Source: Laccaria trichodermophora (Eukaryota > Basidiomycota > Agaricomycetes > Agaricales > Hydnangiaceae). From it: a stretch of 64,000 nucleotides of DNA. The DNA is taken from positions 496,001-560,000 of the forward strand of contig JACTVC010000021.1 of assembly GCA_018417955.1 (NCBI GenBank), written 5' to 3'. The translations under genes were made by a program, and so were the position numbers. Within the stretch, counting starts at the first letter, position 1, and each line of letters begins with the position of its first letter. Positions 45,334-57,300 of the stretch are shown in pieces. A model generated the notes under the pieces. The model was not told the DNA's origin. It did not search any database and saw only the letters and a program-made list of their open reading frames with translations.

Positions 45334-47674
45334 ATGGCGATATCTCTTGTATGCCAGCACTGGATTCTTGCCTGGTTCTTTACCTGGTCTTGTCTTGTTT
45401 CACCTACATATGCTACTCCTCTAGTGCAGCGTCCTTTCCCAAATATCCCATTCAGCACTTTTAGTGATGCCATACAATCAATATTTGGGTCCAATGTTTC
45501 TTTGGCTACTGTTCTTGCAGTTTCATACACCTTATTTGAAAATCCAGATCTGTTGAATCTTCATTTTCGTCAACAACAGCAGATATATGGTGATGAATAC
45601 AAAGTCCAAGTTACAGGATGGATAACTGCACTAAGCACTGCACTAATGGACAAACTTGGAAATAAGAGAACTGAAACTTTTTTCTCTGAGAATGAACTTG
45701 CACAAGAGCCAGATCAAAAGACAAAGGTTTCCCTTCTTGCTGGAAAGCTTGACAAGCTAGCTGGGTGTTTGAAACTGTCAACATTTGATGAGGAGGGAAA
45801 TTATAAAGGAAAATTACTCCCTCTGTCACATAGCAAGATTGAACCAGCTTATGTCATTTGTCCAGCTTCATTTGCATGTCAAACCCTAGACTGTAGTCCA
45901 AGATCATTGCATCAATCCACCAAGGCTTCTGACATACCATTGGTAACTTTGATCAAAGGGCAGACAGTATATCAACATGTACCTGTGCTCACTGGAAAGT
46001 GTCAAAGCTGTAAAACATTGTATACAGCTGATCATGAAAGATTTGAAGATACATCAACTGTTCAAAATACTTTAAAACGAGTCTATATCAACTCAGCCAA
46101 ATATTTGAAAATTGGCCAATTAATCTGGGCAGATCATCTATTTGCAACAGCAGTCATAAATGCTATGTATAACTTTCATGGTTCAGCATCTGCATTTGCA
46201 GAGTACTGGAATAATACACATGGAACCAAAGAACTTTCAATTACTCATGCTCATGTCTGGCAAGCATTTGTTCAACAATCTGTTTGTACAATTGCTGAGG
46301 AATCTGGAATTGATGCTGAATTTGATGATGGTTTGAACATCAAAGAAGTTACTACTCAGGCATTTTCACTTTTGGGAGAAGATGGAATTATTAGAGCTTC
46401 TGAGAAACATGCATGTGATGAATGCACTCAAAAATGCAGAGAGACTAGTGATGCAGTTTTCAATAATCCAGCAGCTGTTGTTGGTGTTGATGCCACAGAT
46501 GATGATATTCCTGCCTTGGAAGGAGCACCTGAAGGAATGGACATTGATGCACCTCAGGTCCCCTCAGATGATGAGATGGATACTGATGATATCCCAAATA
46601 TAAGAATGGTTGTTCTTGATGGTATAGTTATGGGTCCTCAGGTAAATAATTTTAGACTCTTTCTGCTGAGTTCATTTTTTTACAACTTTTTTTTAGCACT
46701 GTGCATATGACAATTGCACTAATGATCTCTCCAATGCATGTGGTGGATCACTGTGTGATATACACCACTTAGCTCTTGGTTCTCAATGCTTGGTTCGTGG
46801 TTGTAATAACAGAAGAGTAGAAAGGACACTTGCATGTCAACAGCACCAACCAGAGTGGCATAAACATGCAAAGCACAGCAAACGTCACAATCAAGCTGGG
46901 GTCCACCAGATATTACAACACCCTGGTGAGAGTAATCTTTGGGAACCAAATCACAGAGGACCAAATCCCCAACAACATGATGCTCCAAATGCAGAACCAC
47001 GAGAAGCCCCCAATTACTTCTGTGCAGGTAGATTCTATTGTGTTGAAACTATCTGCGCACCTTGTGGTGTTGTTATTGCTTGGACAAAGTTTGATAAATC
47101 AGAATCACCAATGAATATTTTAAACTTCCTAGGAAAAGTTTATCCAACAGAAGAATCAAGACCTGATTATATTTGTATTGATAAAGGTTGTCAAGTGTTT
47201 GCAACTGCAGTAGCAAATGGAAGTTGGGATATTTGGAAAAAAACTACTTGATTTATTGTGGATGCCTACCACTATATCAATCATCGGGTGTTAGATTTTC
47301 TATGCCGAAAATATTGTAATCCCTCACCTGGAGATGGATCTGCTCGAAACCTTGTAGTCATGGCATATGATAAGAATGGTAGAGCATATTTGAAGCGAGC
47401 ATTCAATACACAGGTATTTATTACTTTATTTAGATTCAATCTCACCTCAACACTGTATTACATCTAGGTTTGTGAACAACTTAATGCATGGCTTGGTGGA
47501 TATCAATCAATTCTCAAACGTATGACACCTGGAAATTTCAACTGGTTTTTACACACCATGCTGTTCTATCACACAAAGTATGTCCTCCACAAACAAGAGA
47601 TGAAGAAATCAGATGAAGATGAGGAGGAAAACTTAGGTTTAGATGAAGAAGCTCAAGATGATGAGGACAACTAA
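45334..47674 (+). pseudogene. B: CxC5/CxC6 KDZ-associated transposase
   Basis: Exons 45334-46641, 46697-47413 and 47468-47674; introns GTAAAT...TTTTAG and GTATTT...ATCTAG. The N-terminal half has the CxC5-type cluster (CPASFACQTLDC, then CQSC) and LVTLIKGQTVYQHVPVLTGK. The middle has the CxC6-type cluster (HCAYDNCTN, CGGSLCDIHH, CLVRGCNNRR, ACQQH). The catalytic part includes VVLDGIVMGP, FYCVETICAPCGVVIAWTKF, DYICIDKGCQVF, FIVDAYHYINHR and CEQLNAWLGGYQSILKRMTP. A single in-frame TGA (47249-47251) precedes FIVDAYHYINHR, where relatives as I recall them have Arg. Start at ATG 45334; ATG 45322 is also possible. The rest is intact. Confidence 0.85.
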
Positions 47675-47948
47675 ATAGTAGTGAAGAGAAAGAGGTGTGC
47701 AGAAGTGTATATTAGTGTAAATGTATAGTTAACTGAATAGTAGTAAAGAGAAGTATGCAGAAGTGTATATTACTGTAAATTAACATATACTTGCATTTAA
47801 ATAGCGATTTTATACCTTATTCTTCTCATATCCTGTCCCATTCCAGTGGAATTCCACAGGAATACACAGGAATACACAGGAATTCCACAGGAATGACTAG
47901 ATTCCTGCAGGATTCCTGCAGGAATAGGTGAGGCACTGTAAAGTACTG

Positions 47949-48077
47949 GGGAAGTACAATCTCAAGATGTTGAAGGAATGGATGGATAGAGGTGGAAAGC
48001 CCTTGAAAGGGAAGGCTAGAGCTGTTGAAGAACCTGTTGCTGAAAGCTCATTGAAGGGATCGGAGAAAGACAAGGAG

Positions 48078-48108
<31 letters not shown>

Positions 48109-48128
48109 CAGATAAATCAGATGAGTAA
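47949..48128 (+). pseudogene. A', C-terminal end
   Basis: Continues A' after the 42049-47948 insertion: KYNLKMLKEWMDRGGKPLKG, then a run of lysines and SDKSDE. As in gene A, the last codons overlap a GTAAGT donor (48126), with an acceptor near 48200 and an open frame running on into B'. Confidence 0.6.
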
Positions 48129-48196
48129 GTTGGGATGTAATATTTACATATGCAATTGTTTGGGGTTTTTTGAATCTAACTTTTTACTATGCATTT

Positions 48197-48743
48197 TTTC
48201 AGATTTTTAGTTAAGCCTCATGTGATGGCTATTTCACCTTTGATCTGGCTAGTTTTATGGCTTGCATTTTAGCCTCTTATATCAGTCACTGGACCAACAA
48301 CAGCATTTCTAAATATCTTGATTCTGGCTGTATGTTCTCTAAAGCCTTATACTTTGGCTACATCACCTGTAATCTGGCTGGTTATGTGGTTTGCATTGGT
48401 TCCTGGTGTAATGGCCACAGGCTCAACAACACCATTTCCTGATATCCCATTTCAGGCTTTTAGTCAATTCATTTTGACAACATTTAACCCTGAAATCTCA
48501 CTTGAAACTGTTCTGCTTGTCTTTTTTTCTTTAGTGGAAAATCCAGACTTGCTTAATTTACATGCATGTCAGAAACATCCAAAAGTCCTAAATGAAAAGA
48601 AAATTATTGCATCAAGTTGGATGAAATCACTGGGCTGTGCATTAAATGAACGACTGGATTCAGATCTTTCAATGCTATTTCAATCAAATGAATTTGTGCA
48701 AAATTCATGGGAAACTGCATGAGCTCTCAAGCTTGATGCATTT
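48197..48743 (+). pseudogene. B': CxC5/CxC6 KDZ transposase, N-terminal part
   Basis: Homologous to the start of B: TPFPDIPFQAFSQFILTTFN (B: RPFPNIPFSTFSDAIQSIFG), SLETVLLVFFSLVENPDLLN and MKSLGCALNERLDSDLSMLF. The frame GKLHELSSLMHF runs into the element at 48744 and resumes at 50530 as ESFLDSHLTNK. One or more stops lie before TTPFPDIP, so this is a decayed copy. Confidence 0.7.
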
Positions 48744-48949
48744 CAGTACTTATCAGTCCCCCACAGAATCCTGCAGGACTCACAGGATTCCTGGGGATTC
48801 CTGGGGATTCCTGAGGATTCCTCAGGACTACACTATAATTTTGGTGATTTTGTGTTGGAGGAGAAAAATTATGTCAAGTCCTCAGGAATCCTGAGGAATC
48901 CTAAGGACTACATGTCATTTAAACCAAAAGTTAATGCTAACATGCGAGA

Positions 48950-49350
48950 CAAGGCTGGATTTCAAGGCCTAAAGATGTACCATCACATTCATTAGTATTT
49001 GTAAAATATTGGAATAAATATAAACATTGACTACATTTGTCACAAAAGTCCAAATGTGGTCAAGGAAATGCACAGCTTTTTTATTGTTGTTCTTTATTCA
49101 TTATTCTATTCATTACAATATTCATCAGCTGAGTGGTGTTGCCATGGTAACAAAGAATATTTATTGAAGGAAAATGAAAAATACAGCAGAACAATAAAGA
49201 AACAGTGCAATTTCTTGACCACACTTGGACTTTTGTGATAAATGTAATTGGTCTTTATATTCCTTCCAATATTTTACAAATACTGATGAATACAGTGGTA
49301 CATGTTTTGGCCTTGAAATCCAGCCTTGTCTCACATGTAAGAATGCCTCA
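48950..49350. repeat. Inverted repeat inside the KDZ-family MITE
   Basis: GAGACAAGGCTGGATTTCAAGGCC and ATTAGTATTTGTAAAATATTGG at about 48945-49012 are mirrored by CCAATATTTTACAAATACTG and GGCCTTGAAATCCAGCCTTG at about 49265-49330. The unpaired centre holds the short frame AEWCCHGNKEYLLKENEKYS. Possibly a smaller nested MITE with arms of roughly 130 bp. Confidence 0.65.
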
Positions 49351-49431
49351 TGATAGGTAAAATTTATTGGTGGAAAACAAGATGTATTGAATGTAATTAA
49401 TTAAGTATATTTACTACAATTTAATTTAAAG

Positions 49432-49625
49432 GGAGGGGGAAGGAGTGATGAAAAGTGATGAAGGGATGGTGGTGGGGAGTGAGAAGGGAGGGGAGGGGAG
49501 TAATGGAGAGGGAGAGGGAGTGTGGAGAGGGGGAAGGGAGTGTGGAAAGGGGGAAGGGAGTGTGGAGGGAGAGGGAGTGTGGAGAGGGAGAAGGAGTGTG
49601 GAGAGGGAGAGGGAGGAGAATGATA
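49432..49625. repeat. Polypurine (GAGAGGGAGTGTGGAGAGG) tract
   Basis: Purine-rich plus strand with GGGAGTGTGGAGAGGGGGAA-like units; equivalent to 998-1200 in the sister element. The apparent frames across it are low complexity. Confidence 0.85.
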
Positions 49626-50529
49626 AAGGGGGGATCCTCATTCACGGGCGGTCGTCTCGTGGGCGGTTGTGGTCGTTGGTGGGCGGTCGCGTTGGTGGGC
49701 GGTCGTCCTCGTACGTGGGCGGTCGTTTGTGTACGTCGGGGGCGTCTGTCGTCGTTGTCCGTCGTTGGGGGTCGTCGTGTCCGTGGGCGGTGTTTATTGG
49801 TGAGTGGGGGGGTCGTCGTCATCCATGTGGGGAGTCGTTGTCGTCGTCCGTGGGCGCTCATCTCATCGTTCGTTGTCGACATCGACGTGGCATGCCCATC
49901 GGGCATGCCACGTCAGCGGTTTGGTGGTGGCGCCGTTTGTTGGGCGCCACCGCCTCATCGGCGTCGGTGGGTGGGCTGTCGTGGTGGTATGTCGTGGTGG
50001 TGGCACATGGTGGTGGGGTTGTCGTCCCTCGTCGTGGGGTCGTGGGCGTTCGTCGTCGAGAAAATCGCCGTCGACGCGGCACACCCAGATGGGGCGTGCC
50101 ACATCAGCCGTTTGGTGGTGGCGCCGTTTGCTGGGCGCCACCACCGTTGTCGTTGTCGTTGTTGAGGTCAATGGGGCCGTGGGCGTTGATGCGGTCGTCG
50201 TCGTCGTGGGCGAGGTGGTGGTGGGTGGTGAAGAGAGAGGTGATGTGACGTGTCACATATGAGAACCAAACATGTGCACGGGATGCATCACATCATGTGA
50301 TGCATTCCAAGCACATGTTTGTGGGTCATGTGACTCATCACATACATCAATCCTGGGACTAGTCCTGTCTGAAAATCCTCAGGACTGTCTTCAGTCCTCA
50401 GGAATGGACCCCCACAGGACTGAAAAAATTGGCTGGTACATCAGCTAATACTCAGTCCTGGTAATCCTCAGGAATCCTCAGAAATCCTCAGAAATCCTGC
50501 AGGAATCAGTGGGGGACAATAAAGACCTC

Positions 50530-50806
50530 ATGCATTTTGAGAGCTTCTTGGACTCACACCTTACAAACAAGGTGTTTTCAATAAAAAGCTGCAGAAAGTT
50601 TCTCAAAAGGCTATTGAGCCCATACAAATCATCTGTCCTATTGACATGGAGTGTGAAACTGCCTCATGTAACTCCCGACATATTGGAGTATATACTCGTC
50701 AACGTGATATGCCTCTGGTGACTTTGATTCAAGGATCTTCAATTTACAAGAATGTTGGTGTATTGACTGGAGAGTGTAAAACATGTCACTCAATGTATTA
50801 TGCTCA
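50530..50806 (+). pseudogene. B', second part, truncated by P3
   Basis: Continues B' after the MITE: ESFLDSHLTNK, a one-base frame change or short intron near 50570, then KLQKVSQKAIEPIQIICPID and MECETASCNSRHIGVYTRQR, DMPLVTLIQGSSIYKNVGVL and TGECKTCHSMYYA. It matches B (PLVTLIKGQTVYQHVPVL, TGKCQSCKTLYTA). Homology stops at 50806, where a P3 terminus (CACTTCAGTCACCC) begins. Confidence 0.75.
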
Positions 50807-50850
50807 CTTCAGTCACCCATTTTTGGGTACCTATGAGGTTATCCAATTCA
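50807..50850. repeat. Isolated P3 terminus
   Basis: CACTTCAGTCACCCATTTTT and GGGTACCTATGAGGTTATCC, identical to the start of P3 at 51468 and its mirror ending at 57531. It is followed directly by tyrosine-recombinase sequence, so the rest of this P3 copy is missing. Confidence 0.75.
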
Positions 50851-51467
50851 AAAGAGCTCAGGGCTACTGTCATCATCACTGCCTGCTGTGAGGGTGTTTC
50901 GACATTCCATGGACCAAAACAACAAAAGAGCTCAGGGCTACTGTCATCATCACTGCCTGCTGTGAGGGTGATCCCCTATGCCCTGTTGCTGCCTTCAAGA
51001 ACCACCTTGATGTCAACTCTTCTATCCCTGCTTCTTCCACTCTCTTCACTTATCATTCCTCCTCTGGTCAACCAAAAAACCTCCTCAAGCATGAGTTCCT
51101 TTGTTTTGTCACCAATATCTGGTCTTCCTCCATGCTCGCCCACATTCTAGGGCACAGTTTCTGTATTGGTGGTGCCATTGAGCTATTGCTTGCAGGTGTT
51201 CCCCCTGAAATTGTCACCGCCACTGGGGGCTGGACATCCCTTGTGTTCCTACTTTACTGGCGCCATATGGACGAAATTTTGCCCATGTCCACCTCAAAAG
51301 CTTACAATCAAGCACACCTTGACCTTCTTGCCTCTATTTTTGAAGATTTTCGTATTTCTCATAAAATCCCTTCCTCCTTACTTGATAGCTCCACTCTCTG
51401 ATCCCTTCATGTAACCTATATTTTATTCACCCCTTGCAATTGACTAAACTTAAATATGATCTGAGCA
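50851..51467 (+). pseudogene. Tyrosine recombinase, C-terminal fragment (inverted duplicate)
   Basis: Begins with a 74-bp tandem duplication (AAAGAGCTCAGGGCTACTGT repeated). The frame encodes FDIPWTKTTKELRATVII, DPLCPVAAFKNHLDVNSSIP, then the catalytic region: HSFCIGGAIELLLAGVPPEI, TGGWTSLVFLLYWRHMDEIL, ending SLLDSSTL at 51401. The usual H-x-x-R motif reads HSFC (TGT at 51162-51164), so the catalytic Arg is lost; the Tyr of YWR remains. It is an inverted copy of 57532-58100. Confidence 0.75.
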
Positions 51468-51594
51468 CTTCAGTCACCCATTTTTGGGTACCTATGAGGT
51501 TATCCAATTCTTTGAATTAGGGAACCTTAGTGGTACCCCATTCCAGAGTGGTATGACCCTCATACCAATTCCATCATACCATGGTATGGATGCC

Positions 51595-51690
51595 ACATAC
51601 CATACCATACCATACCATACCATACCATACCATTCCATACCATACTATATCATACCATACCATACCATACCATACCATACCATCATTCCG
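51595..51690. repeat. (CATACC)n-like run
   Basis: Imperfect CATAC/CATACC pentamer-hexamer repeats in P3; mirrored as GGTATG at 57312-57405. Confidence 0.9.
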
Positions 51691-53442
51691 TAGCTGTCAC
51701 AGGGTGTCTGGGGTCCTTTTTACAAAATATGAAAATTATTTCTCCAGGCTGCAATACTGATCCATTGGGCTCCATTTTTTGTGGATTGGTTCTTCAGATT
51801 TCTTCTGACATTTTAAGCTACCAGTGGAGGCTATAGGATGAACTTGATCCTTTGAAAATTCACTTGAAAATTAGCTTGATTGGGCTTTATCCCAGGGTTT
51901 GGCCATTTTCACTGTGGATAATCTATCACAAGCCACTTAAAAGTGTATATCTTGCCAGGCCATTTATATTCATGACAAATAAATCAATGTTGTATCCATC
52001 ACAATGGCATGGGCTCTGAAGGAAAACAAGAATTTTGCAAGACTTTATTTATTGCAAAGGCATGAACTTTAGCCAAATTACTACCCAAGGCAAGGATGCC
52101 TTCTTCAGATAGAATATGTTCAAAATTTGTAATTTATGTAAAAGTATGGGGTCATTCCATAGGAATGGGATCATCAAAAAACTTGGATTTGGAATCTCCT
52201 CATATCTGCCACTCAGCAGAGCTGGGATTGTGGGGAATTGTGATTTGAACATTTGAACACAAGCAGGCCAAGACTTCTAATTACAAGCTTCAAGGTATCA
52301 TTATTAAATATAGCTATTCTAATTTAAAGCAAAATTCTGTCTTTCATACAATTAATCAGGGATGGTGAAGAGGTCCATAACATTGACAGCAATATGAACA
52401 AATGCTATGGACATTCACCTATGAGGGAGCAACTTGGGAGATGCTCTTGGAACAGATTGCCAATTCCTTATCCCACATATCTTCAGAATCATACAATAGA
52501 GATGGAATCATACCAAAAACATGGAATCATTCCATTGGTATCATACCATGGAGATGGAATCATACCAAGTACATGGAATCATATCATACCATACAGAGAT
52601 TTGCTTACAACATCCATATGTTAAAACACGTCTATTCAAAATAACAACCACATGAAATTTACATGTAAGCCAAATATGGTAATATAGCCAAGAATAGCCA
52701 GAAAATAGCCAGAAAATCAGAAAAAAATGGCAGGGTGGTGCTCACTGTTGGTGATGACATTGGGGTTGTTTTCAGGGTCCAGGGCACATTTCCAAATATG
52801 ATAATATATCCAAAAATAGCCAGAAAATAGCCAGAAAATTGGAAAAAACATATGAATGGTGTACAGAACATCAGGCACTGCCTTCAGGGTCCATCCCAAA
52901 AGGGAAATATCACCTGGTTTGACTAAAAAGTGAAGAAAACCAAGACAAGAATGTTTTGACCTATCAGGGTCCATGTAATGGGTTGTTGGGATGATGGTCA
53001 CATGACCAATTACCAAAAATGGTCAAAAACGAAAGTTGTAGCCCTACACTGTAGCTTCCCAAATCTGTTTGAATTATGTTCTGAAGTGCTCCTGTTGTGG
53101 AGATATGAGGTAAAGGAATTTCAAAAGTGTTGTGTTTTTTTGTGTTTTTTGTGTTTTTCTCCATGAAAACAAAACCAAATAACATGATTTTAGTATCTTT
53201 AGAAAGCTAAAAGAAAGGGCTATTGTATCGTGGGAAAATTGACCAAAAAAGGAAGGTGCATGCCCTCAGATATAGACTACCATGTTTACTTATAGACTAC
53301 AAAAAGGTCAGACTTAGACTACACAGTTTACTGATACACTATAAAAGACTACAAAAGTCAAACTTAGACTACAAAGCTTGCTGATAGACTATAAAAGTCA
53401 GACTTAGACCACAAAAGCTAGGGTTAGGGTCAAAAGGTTATC

Positions 53443-54320
53443 TTGGCTACAAAGTTTGTAGTGTCTGCTCTTTGTCATTACAAAAGTTTGTATTGTCTGC
53501 TTTTTGTCATTACAAAAGTTTGTAGTGTGCACTTTTTCATTAGAAAAGTTTGTATTGTCTGCTTTTTGAGACTACAAAAGTTTGTTGTGTGTGCTTTTTC
53601 ATTAGAAAAGTTTGTATTGTCTGCTTTTTGTCATTACAAAAGTTTGTAGTGTGCACTTTTTCATTAGAAAAGTTTGTATTGTCTGCTTTTTGAGACTACA
53701 AAAGTTTGTAGTGTGTGCTTTTTCATTAGAAAAGTTTGTATTGTCTGCTTTTTGTCATTACAAAAGTTTGTAGTGTGCACTTTTTCATTAGAAAAGTTTG
53801 TATTGTCTACTATTTGAGACTACAAAAGTTTGTAGTGTGTGCTTTTTCATTAGAAAAGTTTGTATTGTCTGCTTTTTGTCATTACAAAAGTTTGTAGTGT
53901 GCACTTTTTCATTAGAAAAGTTTGTATTGTCTGCTTTTTGAGACTACAAAAGTTTGTCGTGTGTGCTTTTTCATTAGAAAAGTTTGTATTGTCTGCTTTT
54001 TGTCATTACAAAAGTTTGTAGTGTGCACTTTTTCATTAGAAAAGTTTGTATTGTCTGCTTTTTGTCATTACAAAAGTTTGTAGTGTGCACTTTTTCATTA
54101 GAAAAGTTTGTATTGTCTACTATTTGAGACTACAAAAGTTTGTACTGTATGCTTTTTCATTAGAAAAGTTTGCAGTGTCTACTTTTCAACACTACAAAAG
54201 GTTGTAGTGTGCACTTTTTCATTAGAAAAGTTTGCAGTGTCCACTTTTTGAGACTACAAAATGTTATAGTGTCTGCTTTTTCATTTAAAAAAGTTTGTTG
54301 CTGACATGTAGTGTATGGTG
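53443..54320. repeat. ~122-bp tandem repeat, P3 left arm
   Basis: Unit: TTTTTCATTAGAAAAGTTTG, TATTGTCTGCTTTTTGTCAT, TACAAAAGTTTGTAGTGTGC alternating with a TTTTTGAGACTACAAAAG version. The mirror array at about 55075-55553 is about 400 bp shorter. Confidence 0.85.
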
Positions 54321-57300
54321 TTCTTGGTCCCATCTATGTTATGGGGATGAGGTTGAAGGATTGCCATCCTTTTGCCAGTGCTGCAGCATTAGTTTTTGAC
54401 ATCATGCACAAGTTGTCTTTCACATTAGGAAAGGCCTTTCTAAGCCTTTCATATTGATACCTACTGTCCTATCATAAAACCTAATTATCAGTTCATGTGG
54501 GGATATGGCTGAAGGATTGACATGACATCACCAGTTTTTAACATCATGACCATGTTACCTTTCATTCTGTCTGCTTTCACATTGATAGCTACTGGCCTGT
54601 CTGAAACATAGTCAACTTTGATACATTCATGTGGGGATATCACTGAAGGATTAACATAACATCACCAGTTTTTGACATGACCAAGTTGGCTTTCAATGAT
54701 CAGCTGATTCATCCTTAAGTCAGGTCATGTTGTAAGTTGACCATGTATTGAGTAGATATTAACATGAATGGCCATCTCTAGCTTGAAAAGACAACTTGGG
54801 CATGATGTGAGAAACTGATGATGTAGCAATAGCAATATGTAAAGTCATGTCAATCCTTCAGCCATATCCACATGAGCTTACAATTATGTTTTGAGATAGG
54901 ACAGTAGGTATCCATATGAAAGGCTTAGAAAGGCCTTTCCTAATGTGAAAGACAACTTGTGCATGATGTCAAAAACTAATGCTGCAGCACTGGCAAAAGG
55001 ATGGCAATCCTTCAACCTCATCCCCATAACATAGATAGGACCAAGGACACCATACACTACATGTCAGCAACAAACTTTTTTAAATGAAAAAGCAGACACT
55101 ATAACATTTTGTAGTCTCAAAAAGTGGACACTGCAAACTTTTCTAATGAAAAAGTGCACACTACAACCTTTTGTAGTGTTGAAAAGTAGACACTGCAAAC
55201 TTTTCTAATGAAAAAGCATACAGTACAAACTTTTGTAGTCTCAAATAGTAGACAATACAAACTTTTCTAATGAAAAAGTGCACACTACAAACTTTTGTAA
55301 TGACAAAAAGCAGACAATACAAACTTTTCTAATGAAAAAGTGCACACTACAAACTTTTGTAATGACAAAAAGCAGACAATACAAACTTTTCTAATGAAAA
55401 AGCACACACTACAAACTTTTGTAGTCTCAAAAAGCAGACAATACAAACTTTTCTAATGAAAAAGTGCACACTACAAACTTTTGTAATGACAAAAAGCAGA
55501 CAATACAAACTTTTGTAATGACAAAGAGCAGACACTACAAACTTTGTAGCCAAGATAACCTTTTGACCCTAACCCTAGCTTTTGTGGTCTAAGTCTGACT
55601 TTTATAGTCTATCAGCAAGCTTTGTAGTCTAAGTTTGACTTTTGTAGTCTTTTATAGTGTATCAGTAAACTGTGTAGTCTAAGTCTGACCTTTTTGTAGT
55701 CTATAAGTAAACATGGTAGTCTATATCTGAGGGCATGCACCTTCCTTTTTTGGTCAATTTTCCCACGATACAATAGCCCTTTCTTTTAGCTTTCTAAAGA
55801 TACTAAAATCATGTTATTTGGTTTTGTTTTCATGGAGAAAAACACAAAAAACACAAAAAAACACAACACTTTTGAAATTCCTTTACCTCATATCTCCACA
55901 ACAGGAGCACTTCAGAACATAATTCAAACAGATTTGGGAAGCTACAGTGTAGGGCTACAACTTTCGTTTTTGACCATTTTTGGTAATTGGTCATGTGACC
56001 ATCATCCCAACAACCCATTACATGGACCCTGATAGGTCAAAACATTCTTGTCTTGGTTTTCTTCACTTTTTAGTCAAACCAGGTGATATTTCCCTTTTGG
56101 GATGGACCCTGAAGGCAGTGCCTGATGTTCTGTACACCATTCATATGTTTTTTCCAATTTTCTGGCTATTTTCTGGCTATTTTTGGATATATTATCATAT
56201 TTGGAAATGTGCCCTGGACCCTGAAAACAACCCCAATGTCATCACCAACAGTGAGCACCACCCTGCCATTTTTTTCTGATTTTCTGGCTATTTTCTGGCT
56301 ATTCTTGGCTATATTACCATATTTGGCTTACATGTAAATTTCATGTGGTTGTTATTTTGAATAGACGTGTTTTAACATATGGATGTTGTAAGCAAATCTC
56401 TGTATGGTATGATATGATTCCATGTACTTGGTATGATTCCATCTCCATGGTATGATACCAATGGAATGATTCCATGTTTTTGGTATGATTCCATCTCTAT
56501 TGTATGATTCTGAAGATATGTGGGATAAGGAATTGGCAATCTGTTCCAAGAGCATCTCCCAAGTTGCTCCCTCATAGGTGAATGTCCATAGCATTTGTTC
56601 ATATTGCTGTCAATGTTATGGACCTCTTCACCATCCCTGATTAATTGTATGAAAGACAGAATTTTGCTTTAAATTAGAATAGCTATATTTAATAATGATA
56701 CCTTGAAGCTTGTAATTAGAAGTCTTGGCCTGCTTGTGTTCAAATGTTCAAATCACAATTCCCCACAATCCCAGCTCTGCTGAGTGGCAGATATGAGGAG
56801 ATTCCAAATCCAAGTTTTTTGATGATCCCATTCCTATGGAATGACCCCATACTTTTACATAAATTACAAATTTTGAACATATTCTATCTGAAGAAGGCAT
56901 CCTTGCCTTGGGTAGTAATTTGGCTAAAGTTCATGCCTTTGCAATAAATAAAGTCTTGCAAAATTCTTGTTTTCCTTCAGAGCCCATGCCATTGTGATGG
57001 ATACAACATTGATTTATTTGTCATGAATATAAATGGCCTGGCAAGATATACACTTTTAAGTGGCTTGTGATAGATTATCCACAGTGAAAATGGCCAAACC
57101 CTGGGATAAAGCCCAATCAAGCTAATTTTCAAGTGAATTTTCAAAGGATCAAGTTCATCCTATAGCCTCCACTGGTAGCTTAAAATGTCAGAAGAAATCT
57201 GAAGAACCAATCCACAAAAAATGGAGCCCAATGGATCAGTATTGCAGCCTGGAGAAATAATTTTCATATTTTGTAAAAAGGACCCCAGACACCCTGTGAC

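Larger units (their letters stand above)
42049..47948 (+). mobile_element. CxC5/CxC6-type KDZ DNA transposon, 5.9 kb, inserted in A'
   Basis: Left end GAGGTCTTAGCAGTGCCCCC; right end (reversed) CAGTACTTTACAGTGCCTCA; both continue into TATTCCTGCAGGAAT(C). The 8-bp target duplication GGGAAGTA lies at 42041-42048 and 47949-47956. Joining the flanks restores A' without a frame change (ELWGIEGKYNLKML). It holds gene A (43181-45216) and transposase B (45334-47674), both plus strand. An 8-bp duplication fits what is known for Zisupton/KDZ elements. 42300-42900 is a CCACCAC/ACGA-rich, non-coding interior stretch. Confidence 0.85.
48744..50529. mobile_element. Non-autonomous TIR element of the CxC5/CxC6 KDZ family, inserted in B'
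   Basis: Left end CAGTACTTATCAGTCCCCCA, right end (reversed) GAGGTCTTTATTGTCCCCCA, flanked by an exact 8-bp duplication ATGCATTT (48736-48743 and 50530-50537). Removing it restores the B' frame. The interior has no transposase. It includes AGGAATCCTGAGGAATCC repeats at both ends, an inverted pair (CAAATACTGATGAAT type) around 48960-49340, a polypurine tract (49432-49625) and GTCGTCGT/GGTGGTGG repeats. Organisation is the same as 541-2112. Confidence 0.85.

Noticed and set aside
49421..50262. Long ORFs on both strands across 49420-50260
   Set aside because: The polypurine and GTCGTC repeats have few stop codons; products are R/G/E- or P/S/T-rich and are not shared between sister elements.
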